A stretch of 64,000 nt of DNA, taken from assembly GCA_030762895.1 (NCBI GenBank), contig CM061070.1, positions 78,359,291 through 78,423,290 of the forward strand. The letters run 5' to 3'. Of the stretch, positions 11,887 to 23,508 are shown piece after piece. The notes under the pieces were generated by a model, which saw nothing but the letters and a program-made list of their open reading frames with translations, was not told the origin of the DNA and did no database searches. The stretch comes from Sophora flavescens (Eukaryota > Streptophyta > Magnoliopsida > Fabales > Fabaceae). Each line of letters opens with the position of its first letter. Position 1 is the first letter of the stretch. The translations under genes were made by a program, and so were the position numbers.

Positions 11887-12966
11887 ACCGGTGATCAAGA
11901 GCTACGTCCAGTCCTTGGCAGCACCAAGATTTAGCCACTATAACTGATCAGGTTACAAACTCCAAGTATTTTTTTTGCACACCTAGCCTCTTTAGGCTCC
12001 ATGACAAGTATTCTTTGCACACCTAGCCTCTTCAGACTCACTCAGAGTTGTTTGAGAAATTTGGTTTGTAATACATACAACTTCAGACAGACAGATCTTT
12101 CACAAACACTCAGAGAGTGGTTTAAATGTAAAGCTTAGGAAAGTCTGCGTAACTACTTCAAATGATTGAAGAGTACAGAACGAAAGAATGAAGATATTAA
12201 TGCGCAGAGTAAAGGCTCTTTAATGCTATATGTATTCTCTATGTCTTCATCTTCAATGACTTATGTATTTATAATCTTCAAGCATTTAATATCCGTTAGA
12301 GACATTCCCTCAGATGTTGGCTTCAAGAAGAACTTCATTAAATGCAATATAGTCGTTCTTGGCATCCATTAATACAATATGAACGTTGGTTGTACTCTAA
12401 CTTGAAGGATCATGGCTTTATGCATCGTGAAGCGCCATATCGTAGTTCTCGCAGAGAGCTTTTTGTACTTTGATGAGTATAATTCCCTTTTCGTGTAAAG
12501 GACCAGAGGTACTAGGGAATAAAGCACTTTGGAAGCATTCTTTAACTGGTCTTTGGTTCTGATATCTGAGGTTGCTTGAGAGAGTAACTTCTGACTTTTC
12601 TTGATAAGCGTGAGACGAGTATGAGAGAAGGCTTCAAGTCTCTTTCTGATGGGACAGCTAACAAAAGCTTGTTAGGTCCTTGTTTCTTCAACGAGTAACT
12701 TCAGACGAGGGTAGGAACTCGTGGAGAGACAGGTTGAAAACCTATTTTGCAAGAAGTCAATAATCCTAGTCAGCAGACAGGTTGACTTTCGCTTATCCAG
12801 ACAGGTAGTCACTTATATAAGCGCATGAGATGATTTTTACTATTTTAATCTGCACACTAGATATACAGGTTAGCAATCAATATGAAGGTTAATTAAATCA
12901 TTAACCAATGTTTAGTTCTCATCAAAACTTAAGGAAATGCACATCAGACATTTTAGAGACTTAACA
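11887..12966 (-). repeat. 5' LTR of Copia-1, truncated
   Basis: Colinear with the uninterrupted parts of 177-3114, but about 255 bp matching 177-435 are missing on the internal side, where Cassandra lies. It ends AACA at 12966, followed by the target duplication CAACT. About 1.1 kb remains. Confidence 0.85.
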
Positions 12967-12971
12967 CAACT

Positions 12972-15210
12972 GTCAATATACAATTATATCATCAATCATA
13001 TCAGAAATAATAATGTTTCACAGAAACATAATCACAAGGCAATGTTTTCCTAGATAGGAGACATCTAAGACTCGAGGAATGACCTCTGATTTCCTATACC
13101 ATGGTTTTAGCAAACAGTCGGAGAGAGTGGTTTGGAGGATTATTCCGGATTCCACCAGCCTTGGGTAAAAATACGTCAACAGTCAGCAACATGCACACAG
13201 GCTTTTTCGGGATCATCCTACACTACCAGAAAACACGTAGCGTCTAGTTGAGTATGTCGGTGTATTTCAAGATCACCATACCACAGAGGAGCAACCAACT
13301 GGGCCTATATGAGTATTTCATACCTGACATCCCCGAGCATTAACCAGATCGTCACTACGTAATTCGCACCCGTATTAAAGTGTTAGCTCAATCTCCTAGG
13401 CACAATGGCCTTACAGAACATAGTTTCACTATGTGTTTAGGCAAAATTTGCCGGAAATGCGTTCTTCTCGTCCATCCACCGGATGACCTTTTGTTTCCAT
13501 AGGAATCCTTTCAACGTGCTTTCTCAGATGCTAGATGTTCTTAAGTCCAAATCACCGGTACTTAACATCGAGCTAAAGTTCTTAAGTAAAGTTTCCACTT
13601 TGTACAAAGACTTCTTAAAGTACTTGATTAAAAGTCCTAACACATTATGAGATTGGATCACAAGTCCAATTATTTATTTCTCTGCACTTTTCTAGTTGAG
13701 CTTTTTTATTGGCTTCCAAGAAAACAAATAATTCTGGGTCCATTCAATTTTATGGAGATATGGATAATGAATTATCCATACTTTATGACATAAGGTCTTG
13801 TTCCACCTACATCATAAATTATTATGTTCGTATTTTCATTAAGTCGTTCATGACTTAGGTTTTTGCATTTTACCGTAAATGCTCGTCCTCGGGGACTAAA
13901 ATCCTTTTTGTCTTAAAACTAAAACCTTTAGTTAAAACAAATAATTTTGAAATGAAATTCCACCAAAAGTACATAAGTACTAAATTTCACAAAAACAATT
14001 TCTTGAAAAACGTCGAAACTATTTAAATACGGTTACTGTATTTCAACTTAAATTCCGTATTTTCGAAAATATAATCATTTTTATCAAATCATTCACTTCC
14101 CTAAGTTATCATACCTATGTTAAGGTATTAAAATACTGATTTCAAACTTTACATTATTGTTTGCTCAAAAACCCTAAAACTCGACCGAACGTCGTTAAGT
14201 TCGAAAATCGTGTAATTTCTTTTTTAACGATTTTAAACTCTAATGGTCAAAAAATAATTTTAGAGTCTTATGACTCTTAGTTAATTATAAAAAAATATCT
14301 AACTTTCCAACAATCATATATTTTCGAAAATTACAGTTTGGCTCCTAAACTTTCATTAATTGCAAAAAGATCATTATTTACTTAAAACCTTATAACTTTC
14401 TAACTATAACTTTAAACTACACCAAACCAACCTCTATAGTTTCATATCATAAAATATTTTCAGTTACCATGAAAATTCCGGAAACTACATTTATGCCCCA
14501 TATTTTACAATATTTGCAAAAAGGTCCTTGTTTAGTAAAAAGCTTATATCTTTTTATGTATTAGTCCAAATAACATCAAACCAATTTTTATGGTCTTATA
14601 TCATCAAGGGCTACAATCACAACACATAAGAATGTAATTTCCAGAAAAGTCACTGAAATTCCCAGAATTTGCATTATTCCCTATAGACTCATGAATTCAT
14701 ATCTTTTCACATACATATCAAAATCAATTCAAACAAATTTCTATACAATTATATACGCATTCAATCCCTATAAAAATTATTTAAACAAATTAAATCAACT
14801 TGGAACCCCTCAACCAATTATGGCCGAATGGACCAAAATAAGCATATTTGGTAATTTTTTTTCTTATATAAAACCAAATAAACAACAATCAAGTTTCCAA
14901 CTTGAGATCATTGGAACCAAGACCACTATATGGCATATCATACCACAACCAAATACCAAATAAATTCCTCCAAGAGGATCACACACATATACTCAATAAA
15001 ATACACAACTCTCACACTTAGGATTTACAAGACCATATACACATTAATTAAACCACCAACATATCTACCCTAAGGTAGGATGTTGGTAATCTCTCCATAC
15101 CTTTGTTGATCACTTGGAAAATCAAGCAATAGAGTGGTGTTGCTCACCTAGGGCCTCACAGTTTTGAACACCAAACCTAGCCAAGAACAATCAACATGAA
15201 AACAAGTTAA
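12972..15210. mobile_element. outer element, middle fragment between Copia-1 and the CACTA
   Basis: No convincing coding region is present. The segment continues 1-176 (across the Copia-1 target duplication) and is continued by 22276 (across the CACTA target duplication TAA). The far end at 23508 reads, on the minus strand, TGTAACACCC, a common start of plant Gypsy LTRs. The whole may therefore be a long LTR or part of a Gypsy element on the minus strand. I could not find its partner LTR, PBS or PPT. Confidence 0.4.
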
Positions 15211-15230
15211 CATTAGTGCAATAAGTGCTT

Positions 15231-15572
15231 TTAACGTCAGTTAAAATTGATTTTTTACGTCAGAATACTGACTGACGTAAATACAGCTGACGTTAATAGT
15301 TACTATTTTAACGTCAGTTGAGAACTGACGTTAAATATAACACTATTAACGTCAGTTCCTTAACAAAACCGACGTTAAAATAAAACTATTAACGTCAGTT
15401 CTTTAATACAACGGACGTTGATTTTGTTAAAACTAACGTCAGTTGTTTTAAAGAACTGACGTTAAAGTTTTAATTTTAACGTCAGTTGTAATAAACACCT
15501 GACGTTAATAGAGTACTGTATATTTTATAAAATACTATTAACGTCAGTTGTTTGATACAACTGACGTTAATA
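15231..15572. repeat. CACTA left subterminal repeat array
   Basis: Contains about ten copies of ACGTCAGTT or its complement, many paired head-to-head as short hairpins a few tens of bases apart. In En/Spm elements such motifs bind the element-encoded DNA-binding protein. Confidence 0.85.
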
Positions 15573-16423
15573 AGTTTTTTTTTTTTTTAAAATTCAGTTT
15601 TAAAATATCACTCCCCTCAGCTATCCCTCGCATTTAGTCCCAAGTAACACGAATATCACACACATTCAGAATTGCAAAGGAAAATTGAACAATGGGGGAC
15701 TTAAAACCAAAACCCATGTATATATATAAATAAATTTTAGTTCCAATGTCTAAAAAACAAAACTATCTAAGGATATATATATACATGTTATTAATTAGTT
15801 TCTAAAGTCTAACAAAAAAACTATTTATCTAAGTAGTGCGGAGGTATGTTGGCAATTCCTTTTTCAGCCGCATACTTGAAGAAGAATTCGGCGAAGCACA
15901 TCCTCAAATCTCTTAACTCATCTTGTTCAATAGGCGATTGGTCGATAAATGCCTAGACACGTTCAAATAATAACAATAACATCAATGCAAGTCATCTTCA
16001 AAACTATAATATATAATTTAACAAGTTGTTTAAATATTACCTTCTTCCATCCATCCGTAATAGATGCGGAGACTATGTTCAGCATATGAAGCATCACATA
16101 ATAGCCGCACGACCAACTGTCAGGTTGAAATCGAGACTACCAACAAAATTAATTTCAACGTCAGTTGAATATACACATAAATTAGTAATTATAATAATAA
16201 TTATTTGATAAATAAACTACCAAACCTTGAGGATGTTCCATACAGGATTTGCTTTAGCCTTAGAAGTCCTACTTCTCCCGTTGGCGCAACTTATGCTACT
16301 CGCCTTCAGCGCGCTATCATAAACAAATAATCATGTCGATCAATTAACAAACTCATTTATCATGTGTGTAATAAACTAAAAACAACTGATATTAAAACTT
16401 AAATTTAATTTAAGATTAGTTAC

Positions 16424-18640
16424 TTACATATTTACAGCTTCCACCACCTTCGGTGGCGGATCATGGTGGAGAGCGAGAAGAATATGACAAGTATGCCTAG
16501 ACGGGTGAAGTACCAACAAGCGCCAATGGTCATTCATACAGTAGGGAGCCAGATATAATTCTTTCGGATTGTCTCCCAACACCTTCCCTATGTATTTACT
16601 CAATGCATCACCAGGAAAGAACTCAGGCAGAAGGATTGACGGATCTAAGAAACCGTAAACTGATGCAAACGCCCTTATCAAGCTGAAGACGATGGAGATA
16701 CCTAAGATATGAAAAGGGTGTGGATGTTAATTACATAATATATATATTGAAATTAAAATAAATTATTAAATGGAAAAATACCAAAAATAAATAAGTTATA
16801 AAATTAAAATTAACTTACGTGCACTGCAGATCGATGACATTCTTTGTTCATCCGGACGTTATTTTCGCAGCGCGTTCCGAGATCGTCACCAACGAAGGAA
16901 AATATCCTCTCTTGATCTGGGCGTGCCACCCATCCATCGTGCTCCAATGGACATGCAAAAATCTCATACGTATAATCCTCACCAAGTGAGAACAAACGAG
17001 TGATAGGTGACAGTGACACCGACGTCGACTTGGCCTTCAGTTTAGAAAAAATAAAATATATAAGTTTTTGATAATTAAAAAAAACACAAGTAATTATTTG
17101 ACTATTTTGGACATTAATAATGAATAAATACCTTTTCTAACATTTCGAGCTCACGTCGTTTGGAGTCCAGCTCATGCTCACGCCTTTTCATTTCCAACTC
17201 ATGCTCATGGCGCTGGACTTCCAACTCCCGCTCCCTAGCTGCCAACTCATCGTCCTCCACATGTGCCATACTAAAACTCTCTTTTGTGCTCACATGTGAA
17301 GCGTTGGCAAGCCTTGCGGTGTCCTGGGATGTACCGACGGAGGAAAGCTCTCTGGCAAGCGCCTGCTTGAATTCTGGGTTGGCTATTAAGCCTTGCATCA
17401 GATGTGATGTAATATCTGGGTTGGTCATGAGGTGCTGAGTAATGTCAGCTAAAATTGATGCTTCATTGACCACCCGCTTTCATGAAGCAGACTTGCCATA
17501 ATATTGTTTGATGGTCACGTTCCCAGGAACACCGAGAACCCGACCAGGATGGTCTTTCTTGCCTAGAGCAGTCATCAAGACGTCCTGCCGTCCAGAAGGG
17601 ACGAATGCGCCCTGGGAGGATTTTGCTTTAAGATCCATCTACAATGAAAAAAAATGAAAAAACGTGCAAGTGAAAAGTGTTGCAAGTATCTATACAAATA
17701 TCAATTGAAATCAAGTTAATTATTTACTTACAATCTTATCTGCCACTTCGCGAGTGGCATCAGCTTTAAAAGATCACGCCTTTGTCATGCGGCCGGCTAA
17801 CCAGACATCCTCGCGGTCGATGTCCGACGGAGGACTTGATGGTGTGCCCTCAGGCACCTCTCCTCTTTCAATCCTAGCAGAGTGCTCTTCCTGCTTCGCC
17901 CTCAGCCTATCCGCCATCATCTGCTGGATCCGAGTATGGTACCCACCCTGAGACATGGTGTGGCGGTGGACGTTCTTCGCCTGATTCTGCCGACCCTTAT
18001 TTGCCTTAGCCTATTCAAACAAAAACACATAATTAAATATAGTTAAATGATCTATAATAAGCATACAAAATTAACTTAATCAACCAACCTGAAATTCTTC
18101 ATCCTGTCGACTCCTGGCAAACATATCCCAAGTATCCTGATCAATCCAGGGATAATCCGAGAACATTTTATCAAGCCGCTTCTTCCCAGATAGATAGTAC
18201 ATGGTAAGATCATGCTTGAACCCATTCCAACGCTTTGATGCCATTTTCATACATTTATGACGATGATCCTCGTCATTTGGCACAGTCCAAGCTACCTACA
18301 CATTAGATACATATATAACAACTGGATGGATTATAACTCGGATAATTATCTAATAATGTAAATCAAACGAATGTAAAGGTAAAATACCGTGATAGCCTCC
18401 CAAATCTGATCCCTTAACGCTGTGGAACGTCATTCCGATGGTTGTAGTTGATGCTTACGTCTTTGTTTTCGCTTGTAGAAACACCCACTTATTAAATTCT
18501 TTAGCACGGGGTCCCCTGGGCATTTAGATTAGCATCGAAGGACACCTCAAGCTTACGTCCGCTCCTTTTGTCCTTCTCTAGTTTCTTCAACGAGGTGGCT
18601 CCTCTACCCCGTTTCCTATGAGCCTGTGATGTCTGTATGG
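16424..18640 (-). pseudogene. Transposase_24-type (Ptta/En/Spm) plus Ulp1-like protease gene of the CACTA
   Basis: A multi-exon reading can be traced on the minus strand. The first part (18640-18380) is a basic stretch. The next (18295-18080) reads SKRWNGFKHDLTMYY and WDMFARSRQDEEFQ. The third (about 18010-17728) has SQGGYHTRIQQMM. The fourth (17640-17114) has DHPGRVLGVPGNVTIKQYYG and a charged coiled coil (AARERELEVQRHEHELEMK). The fifth is about 17035-16810. The last (16700-16424) has LYLAPYCMNDHWRLLVLHP, like the His-Trp region of C48/Ulp1 peptidases. AG/GT splice signals fit at 17640 and at about 17728. In-frame TGA codons lie near 17480 and 17780, so it is a pseudogene. Plant CACTA elements are known to carry both kinds of domain; the exact exon model is inference. 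Confidence 0.65.
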
Positions 18641-19107
18641 ACAAAAAAAATGATAAAATAGAGGGTTGTAACATTATAAACTTACATTAACAAGAAGGAC
18701 TAAAGACAGTATATAACATGCATGTAAACTTACACTAGAATCGGCAGGCGTAGGCGTGATCGGGTCTGCGAAACCCCCAAAGTGTCCTCCCGTGCATGTG
18801 GGCTATCCGATGATCCATATGTATGCCTGTTCAAAAACAATATATATGTATTAACATAGGTTATAACTCAAAATAAATACAGAAGTATAAATAAAAATAA
18901 CTAGATAGGTCCTGTAGATATACAAAACATCTATATATCCAATATAAGGACAATACGGGAGATTGAAAACTATAGTTTTTGAACATTGCCAAGCACTGGT
19001 CACGGCCTGGCCGTGATGTCCATCACGGCCGTAACGTGCCAACTGAATCAGACCCTCATAGGCAGAACTGATCACGGCCGTGACAGATCAACCAGCAGAG
19101 CAACATG

Positions 19108-19305
19108 CACTCAAAACCAAAAATAGAGACATTCCAAACAACTCAAACTCACGGTTTAAAGTTACAACTACTGAGACTACAGTTTCAACATACACTCAAA
19201 ACCAAAAAAATAGAAATAACAAACAACTCAAACTCACAGTTTCAAGTTTCAACTACTGAGACTACAGTTTCAAACCAGCAGAGCAACATGCATGCACTCA
19301 AAACC
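19108..19305. repeat. tandem duplication of a roughly 88-bp unit
   Basis: The unit ACTCAAAACCAAAAA...ACTACTGAGACTACAGTTTCAA occurs twice in direct order with a few changes, flanked by AACATGCA copies. It lies inside the CACTA between the gene remnant and the second ACGTCAG cluster. Confidence 0.7.
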
Positions 19306-19694
19306 GTGAATAAAAAAATGTGCCCTAATTAAAGACTCACCAGAAATAGGCGCTCGCATGGTGGTGGGGGGGAAGCTCGAGTGGTGGCCAACGTTCGATG
19401 TGGTTACTGAGAGCAGAGGGACAAGGAGAGTTAGTGCGCGGGAAGGCCAGGGGAAAGAGAGATGTCAAGTTATTGCAAAGAAGGAGCGGGAAAGACAGAG
19501 TTAGGGGTTAAGAGTGTACCTCACGGTGGTGGCGAAGAAGCCCTCGCGGTGGTTGCAGTGGAGATGAGCGCGCGATTAGGGCAGAATGAGAGCGAGAGTG
19601 AGGGTTGAGCGTGATGAAAAGAGAAAAGACGTACGTAGAGAAGTGGAGAAGGCGCGCGGGGGTAAACGTTATAATTAAAATAAAACAACATTTT

Positions 19695-19908
19695 ACGTCA
19701 GTTTTTGGTAAAACCTGACGTTGAAGATCATATATTTAACGTCAGTTGTCTTAATAAACTGACGTTAAAAACTCTCACACTTATTACGTCCGGTTGTTAG
19801 TAATAATCGGCGTTAAATGTCATATATTTAACGTAAGTTGTATTAATAAACTGACGTTAAAAACACTCACAACTTCTTACGTCAGTTGTATTACACAACG
19901 GACGTTAA
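19695..19908. repeat. ACGTCAG-type repeat cluster (internal)
   Basis: Several ACGTCAGTT/AACTGACGT pairs like those at the left end of the CACTA. It precedes the first copy of the duplicated cassette. Confidence 0.75.
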
Positions 19909-19924
19909 AGGTTTATTAGTTTCT

Positions 19925-20235
19925 GCAGAAACATTCATTCCCTTGACTACTGTGCTACTTACCCATTCACCTTTGTACCTAATCCTCTTAATGAGCATTA
20001 AGTTTATAGATAAGTTTTCAAGAAAATCAGAATAACTTAGTAACTTCATTCACTGCTCCTATAAATAGCTTCCTAGCTTCCATCTCCTTTTAATTAATTT
20101 TCTGCTTCACAATATGGCTCTGCCGTGGAGATTAACTTCATCACTCTTTCTTCCTATTCCTAGACTCAAAGGTCTTTGTCTTAATGGTCAAACAACTTCT
20201 GAGTTTGAGTAAATTACATTGCATGGATATTAAGG
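19925..20235 (+). repeat. cassette copy A: promoter-like region plus 32-codon ORF
   Basis: About 300 bp repeated with small differences at 21093-21390. Each copy has a TATA-like CCTATAAATAGCTTCC about 50-60 bp before an ATG. In each case an ACGTCAG cluster lies upstream, which suggests that cluster plus cassette were duplicated together. Confidence 0.75.
20114..20212 (+). CDS. 32-aa ORF of unknown function (copy A)
   Basis: The ATG at 20114 follows a TATAAATA box, and the ORF encodes MALPWRLTSSLFLPIP... ending TSEFE, stop at 20210-20212. The copy at 21277-21375 encodes the same peptide, although its DNA differs at a synonymous site (CTG versus CTA). I do not recognise it. It may be the first exon of a captured host gene (basic, Ser/Leu-rich start, perhaps an organelle-targeting-like N-terminus). 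Being translated as a stand-alone peptide is unproven. Confidence 0.35.
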   Translation: MALPWRLTSSLFLPIPRLKGLCLNGQTTSEFE

Positions 20236-20802
20236 TTGGGTGAATCACGTAATGTGATTCTCTTACTTTATTTCATCCCCGTCATCCCTTTCACTTTGCT
20301 TTGGAAGCAAGTGATTGTGGATTCAAGATGATGCATCAAGGAACTCCACTGAAGAAGAAAGATGCAAAGATCCATTTCACTTTGCTTTCGCTGCTAGTGA
20401 CTGAGGATTTACTTTGCATCTTGGAATTCAAGTGAGGGAGGTGATGCATCCATTGGAGTTTCTGATGACAGGACTGAGAAGAAAATGATGTTGATGCAGA
20501 AACTTTTTTATATTTTAGGGCTATGTTGCATAAATTTTTTATCTTTTAATCATGTAATTTTAACTTATGAATCGCTTCAATGTCATACGATTTGATTATA
20601 CATATAACTTGTTTTATGTTAAGTGTTTATTTATTTTAATTTGCACAATAATTTGTTTACTAATTCAAGCTAATTAATAAAAATTAAAAATAAACTTTTA
20701 TAAAAAAAAAGGTTTAGAAAAAAATGCAGTACTATATGGAGTGATCTGCGTTAAGAGGGACAATAGGGACATGACAACCAATGAAATGAGTTTCATAATT
20801 AT

Positions 20803-21080
20803 TTACGTCAGTTATTTATAGAACTGACGCAAATAGTTTACCCACTACCTCATTTTTAACGTCAACTTATTTGATGACTGCCAAGTTCCCGTGTATTAAT
20901 TACATTATTTCCAATATTCATTCTGCACGTGTATAATATATAGGATTATTTACGTCAGCTATTTATTTAATCAAGTAAAAATCAAACTTTTAACGTCGGT
21001 TGTATAAAAACTCGACGTTAACAATTAATATTTTTTATTAAAAACACTTTTAACGTCGGTTTTTTAAAAGCGGCGTTAAA
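20803..21080. repeat. ACGTCAG/ACGTCGG repeat cluster (internal)
   Basis: Degenerate members of the CACTA subterminal motif, with ACGTCGGTT variants, separating the two cassette copies. Confidence 0.7.
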
Positions 21081-21092
21081 AGTGTATAGATA

Positions 21093-21390
21093 TCTGCAAA
21101 AACATTCATTCCTTTGATTGTACTGTGCTACTTACCCATGCACCTTGTAACTCAATCCTCTTAATGAGCATTAAGTTTATAGGTAAGTTTTCTTCAAAAT
21201 CAGAATAGCTTAGTAACTTCATCCCCTGCTCCTATAAATAGCTTCCTTCCATCCTTTTAATTTTTTGCTTCACAATATGGCTCTACCGTGGAGATTAACT
21301 TCATCACTCTTTCTTCCTATTCCTAGACTCAAAGGTCTTTGTCTTAATGGTCAAACAACTTCTGAGTTTGAGTAAATTACATTGCATGGG
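21093..21390 (+). repeat. cassette copy B: promoter-like region plus 32-codon ORF
   Basis: Second copy of the 19925-20235 segment in the same orientation. The TATA-like motif is kept. Downstream sequences of the two copies differ completely after the shared TTGAGTAAATTACATTGCATGG. Confidence 0.75.
21277..21375 (+). CDS. 32-aa ORF of unknown function (copy B)
   Basis: Identical predicted peptide to 20114-20212 (MALPWRLTSS...), with ATG at 21277 and TAA at 21373-21375. Preceded by CCTATAAATAGC at about -45. It carries the same caveat: it may be a captured first exon rather than a gene. Confidence 0.35.
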   Translation: MALPWRLTSSLFLPIPRLKGLCLNGQTTSEFE

Positions 21391-21695
21391 TGATAAGTCT
21401 GAGTAAATTACATTGTGTGAGTTGCTCACCTTATCACCTTCCGGAGAATCAGCTGCTAGAGGGCTAATCAGGTGCTCGGGGGTCACAGTTCCAAAACCTC
21501 AGCTTTGGCAGCAAGTGACCGTCTTGGAAGTCTCTGGAATCACTGCCTTTGCTTGAAACGGATCTGGTGCACCTGTTTTTGCCTCTCTCTTGAGCTCTCT
21601 CATGCCCCCCAGTTTTCTGAGGTCTTCGGAGTATATATAGTTTTCCCTTTGGCATATTTCATAAAACTCTCTGATGGGATGTAGCTTTAATGTTT

Positions 21696-21782
21696 AGGAT
21701 TTTAAATCCTTTCAATGTAACTTTTTATAGGATTTTAAACCCTTTCAATGTAACTTTTTATAGGATTTTAAACCCTTTCAAT
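21696..21782 (+). repeat. 33-bp tandem repeat, nearly three copies
   Basis: AGGATTTTAAAYCCTTTCAA units start at 21696, 21729 and 21762, exactly 33 bp apart. Each contains the small palindrome GGATTTTAAATCC or its variant. Confidence 0.85.
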
Positions 21783-21980
21783 CTTCTGTATCGATCAGTA
21801 TGTATTTGTCTTCATGAATTAGATCCGGTTTGGGTTATTGATTCAACTTATACTTCGCACATATATTTTAGTTTTCAAAATAGAAACACAAAATATCAAA
21901 GCAATGATCATGTGAAACTGAAACTTTGAGGAAGGCTATGCGGAAGGAATCGTATACTAGATAAAAAAATTATTAAAATA

Positions 21981-22275
21981 ACTTTTAACGTCTGTTGATG
22001 TAGGGACTGACGTTAAAAGTGAAGAGACTTACTTATAACGTCAGTTCTTTATCGAACTGACGTTAAAATATTCACTTTTAACGTCAGTTCTTTATTGAAC
22101 CCCGGCGTTAAAAGTGAGTCACTTCACTTTTAACGTCGGTCATTAAAACAATCGACGTTAAAATTGAAATAATGAAGCCTGATATTTACAAAACTGCCAC
22201 CGCCTCCTTCTTAACGTCTAGCTTTTGGTTAACTGACGTAAACCTTTACCGTCTAATGTATATTTTCCACTAGTG
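21981..22275. repeat. CACTA right subterminal repeat array and terminus
   Basis: Paired ACGTCAGTT/AACTGACGT motifs with ACGTCGG variants run up to the terminal TAGTG at 22271-22275. Confidence 0.8.
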
Positions 22276-23508
22276 TAAAGAATGAAGAAATCCTACTTAA
22301 CCCATTTTGTACAAGGTACGACCAAGACAAAATAAAAGGGATAGGGATTTCCATTTTTTTAAGCTCTTGGATACATGATCCTAGAGTCTTTGATAGCATA
22401 GGAAAATTGCCATAACTTACAAATTCCATTTCTATAATTTTTCATGATTTAAACCATGAAATCTCATGAAAATGGAACTTGAACAAAACATGGAAATAAG
22501 AAAAAACTTGTGAAGAGGAGAGGAGTTATGATTATGGATCCTAAGATTATACCTCTAGAACTTGAAGAAATTAACAAGAACTTGGGGTTCCTTTAGAAAT
22601 TTTGATGATGAACTTAGAGTTTTTTTAAGAGAAAATGAACAAGTGAAGTGAAAATGAACATGGATTTAATGTTTTTAGGGGGTGGGGGCGTATCACTAAG
22701 GGTTAGGATGATCAAGATTTGTTTAATCAACTTAAGTGAAGACCATGGTTGAAGGTAACTAGACATAAGTTAGGTTAATGTCCAAAATATCTAGATATTT
22801 TGTGTCTTGCATTTATGAGTATTTATGGTGAATGTGAGTCACCACCATGACTCACCATGGTGACTCATTCCTCATGAGTCATCATGGATGACTCGCCGTT
22901 TTGTCTTCCTTTTTTATTGCTAAACTGTACTTTAGTCTTTCCTTTTGAATCCCTTCTATCCTTCGCTCCTTACTATACTCTGGCTACAGAGCAGAGCCCT
23001 CTAAATGCCATCATGAAGCGTAAGACATCTCATTGGAAGAAAGTGGAATGCCTCTAATGAGCTCTTTCCGGCAGCGAGTCTCGGGTATTCAATCCTCCCA
23101 TCCATCCTTCCGACAAACACATCCGTATCTGGTTCCGTTGATTACCCGATTAGGGTTTTTGCCCGTTTTTCACCGAAATTCACCCGAATAAAATCTAATA
23201 TTTTATTTATGTGCAAAAATTTTGGGAATAAACTTTATCAGTGAAATAATGATAACATCTAAAATTTTTCAGTTTCGGGTCAAATTAGGGTTTCTGCATG
23301 TATAAAACTATATTGTCAGCAAAAACGCAGATTGGTTTTCGTCTGAGTTTTGAACCCAACTTCGAACCCTAACTTCCTAAAATATAATGGGTTTTAGATA
23401 TAATTTTGTTTTTCAAAAAAACACATTTTCTTCATTACCGGTAAAAATATAAATAAATAACTAATTACCGACACCGCAAAAATAGATAAAGAATGGGTGT
23501 TACAGTGG
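22276..23508 (-). mobile_element. outer element, right fragment with possible LTR terminus
   Basis: Continues 12972-15210 beyond the CACTA. The far end reads on the minus strand TGTAACACCCATTC, a common LTR start. There is no ORF of note. A run of GACTCA/TGAGTC motifs lies near 22840-22890. Confidence 0.4.

Larger units (their letters stand above)
177..12966 (-). mobile_element. Copia-1: Sirevirus/SIRE1-like LTR retrotransposon with env-like ORF, decayed and nested
   Basis: The element reads on the minus strand: 5' LTR (11887-12966, truncated), gag, pol, spacer, env-like ORF, polypurine tract (about 3115-3130) and 3' LTR (177-3114). The outer ends are flanked by identical 5-bp duplications, CAACT at 172-176 and at 12967-12971. 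Plus-strand LTR termini are TGAA...AACA, so on the coding strand the LTR begins TGTTAAGTCT. Domain order protease-integrase-RT-RNase H makes it Copia, and an env-like ORF after pol with a multi-knuckle gag is known from Sireviruses such as SIRE1. Two later insertions sit inside: a solo LTR at 962-2587 and Cassandra at 11042-11886. Every ORF carries frameshifts or stops, so it is not autonomous. Confidence 0.88.
15211..22275 (-). mobile_element. CACTA (En/Spm) DNA transposon, decayed
   Basis: The right end reads CACTAGTGGAAAATATAC on the minus strand and the left end reads CATTAGTGCAATAAGTGC on the plus strand, a CACTA terminus with one C-to-T change. Flanks are TAA at 15208-15210 and TAA at 22276-22278, the 3-bp duplication typical of CACTA elements. 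Dense ACGTCAGTT / AACTGACGT direct and inverted subterminal repeats lie inside both ends. Internal content is a Transposase_24-type/Ulp1-like gene remnant on the minus strand and a duplicated cassette on the plus strand. No TNP2-type (Transposase_21) catalytic ORF was recognised, so the element is likely non-autonomous. Confidence 0.88.

Noticed and set aside
13213..13230. CACTACCAGAAAA as a CACTA left terminus
   Set aside because: It resembles a CACTA end, but the subterminal ACGTCAG array starts only at 15231. The CATTAGTG at 15211 pairs with the right end and shares the TAA duplication.
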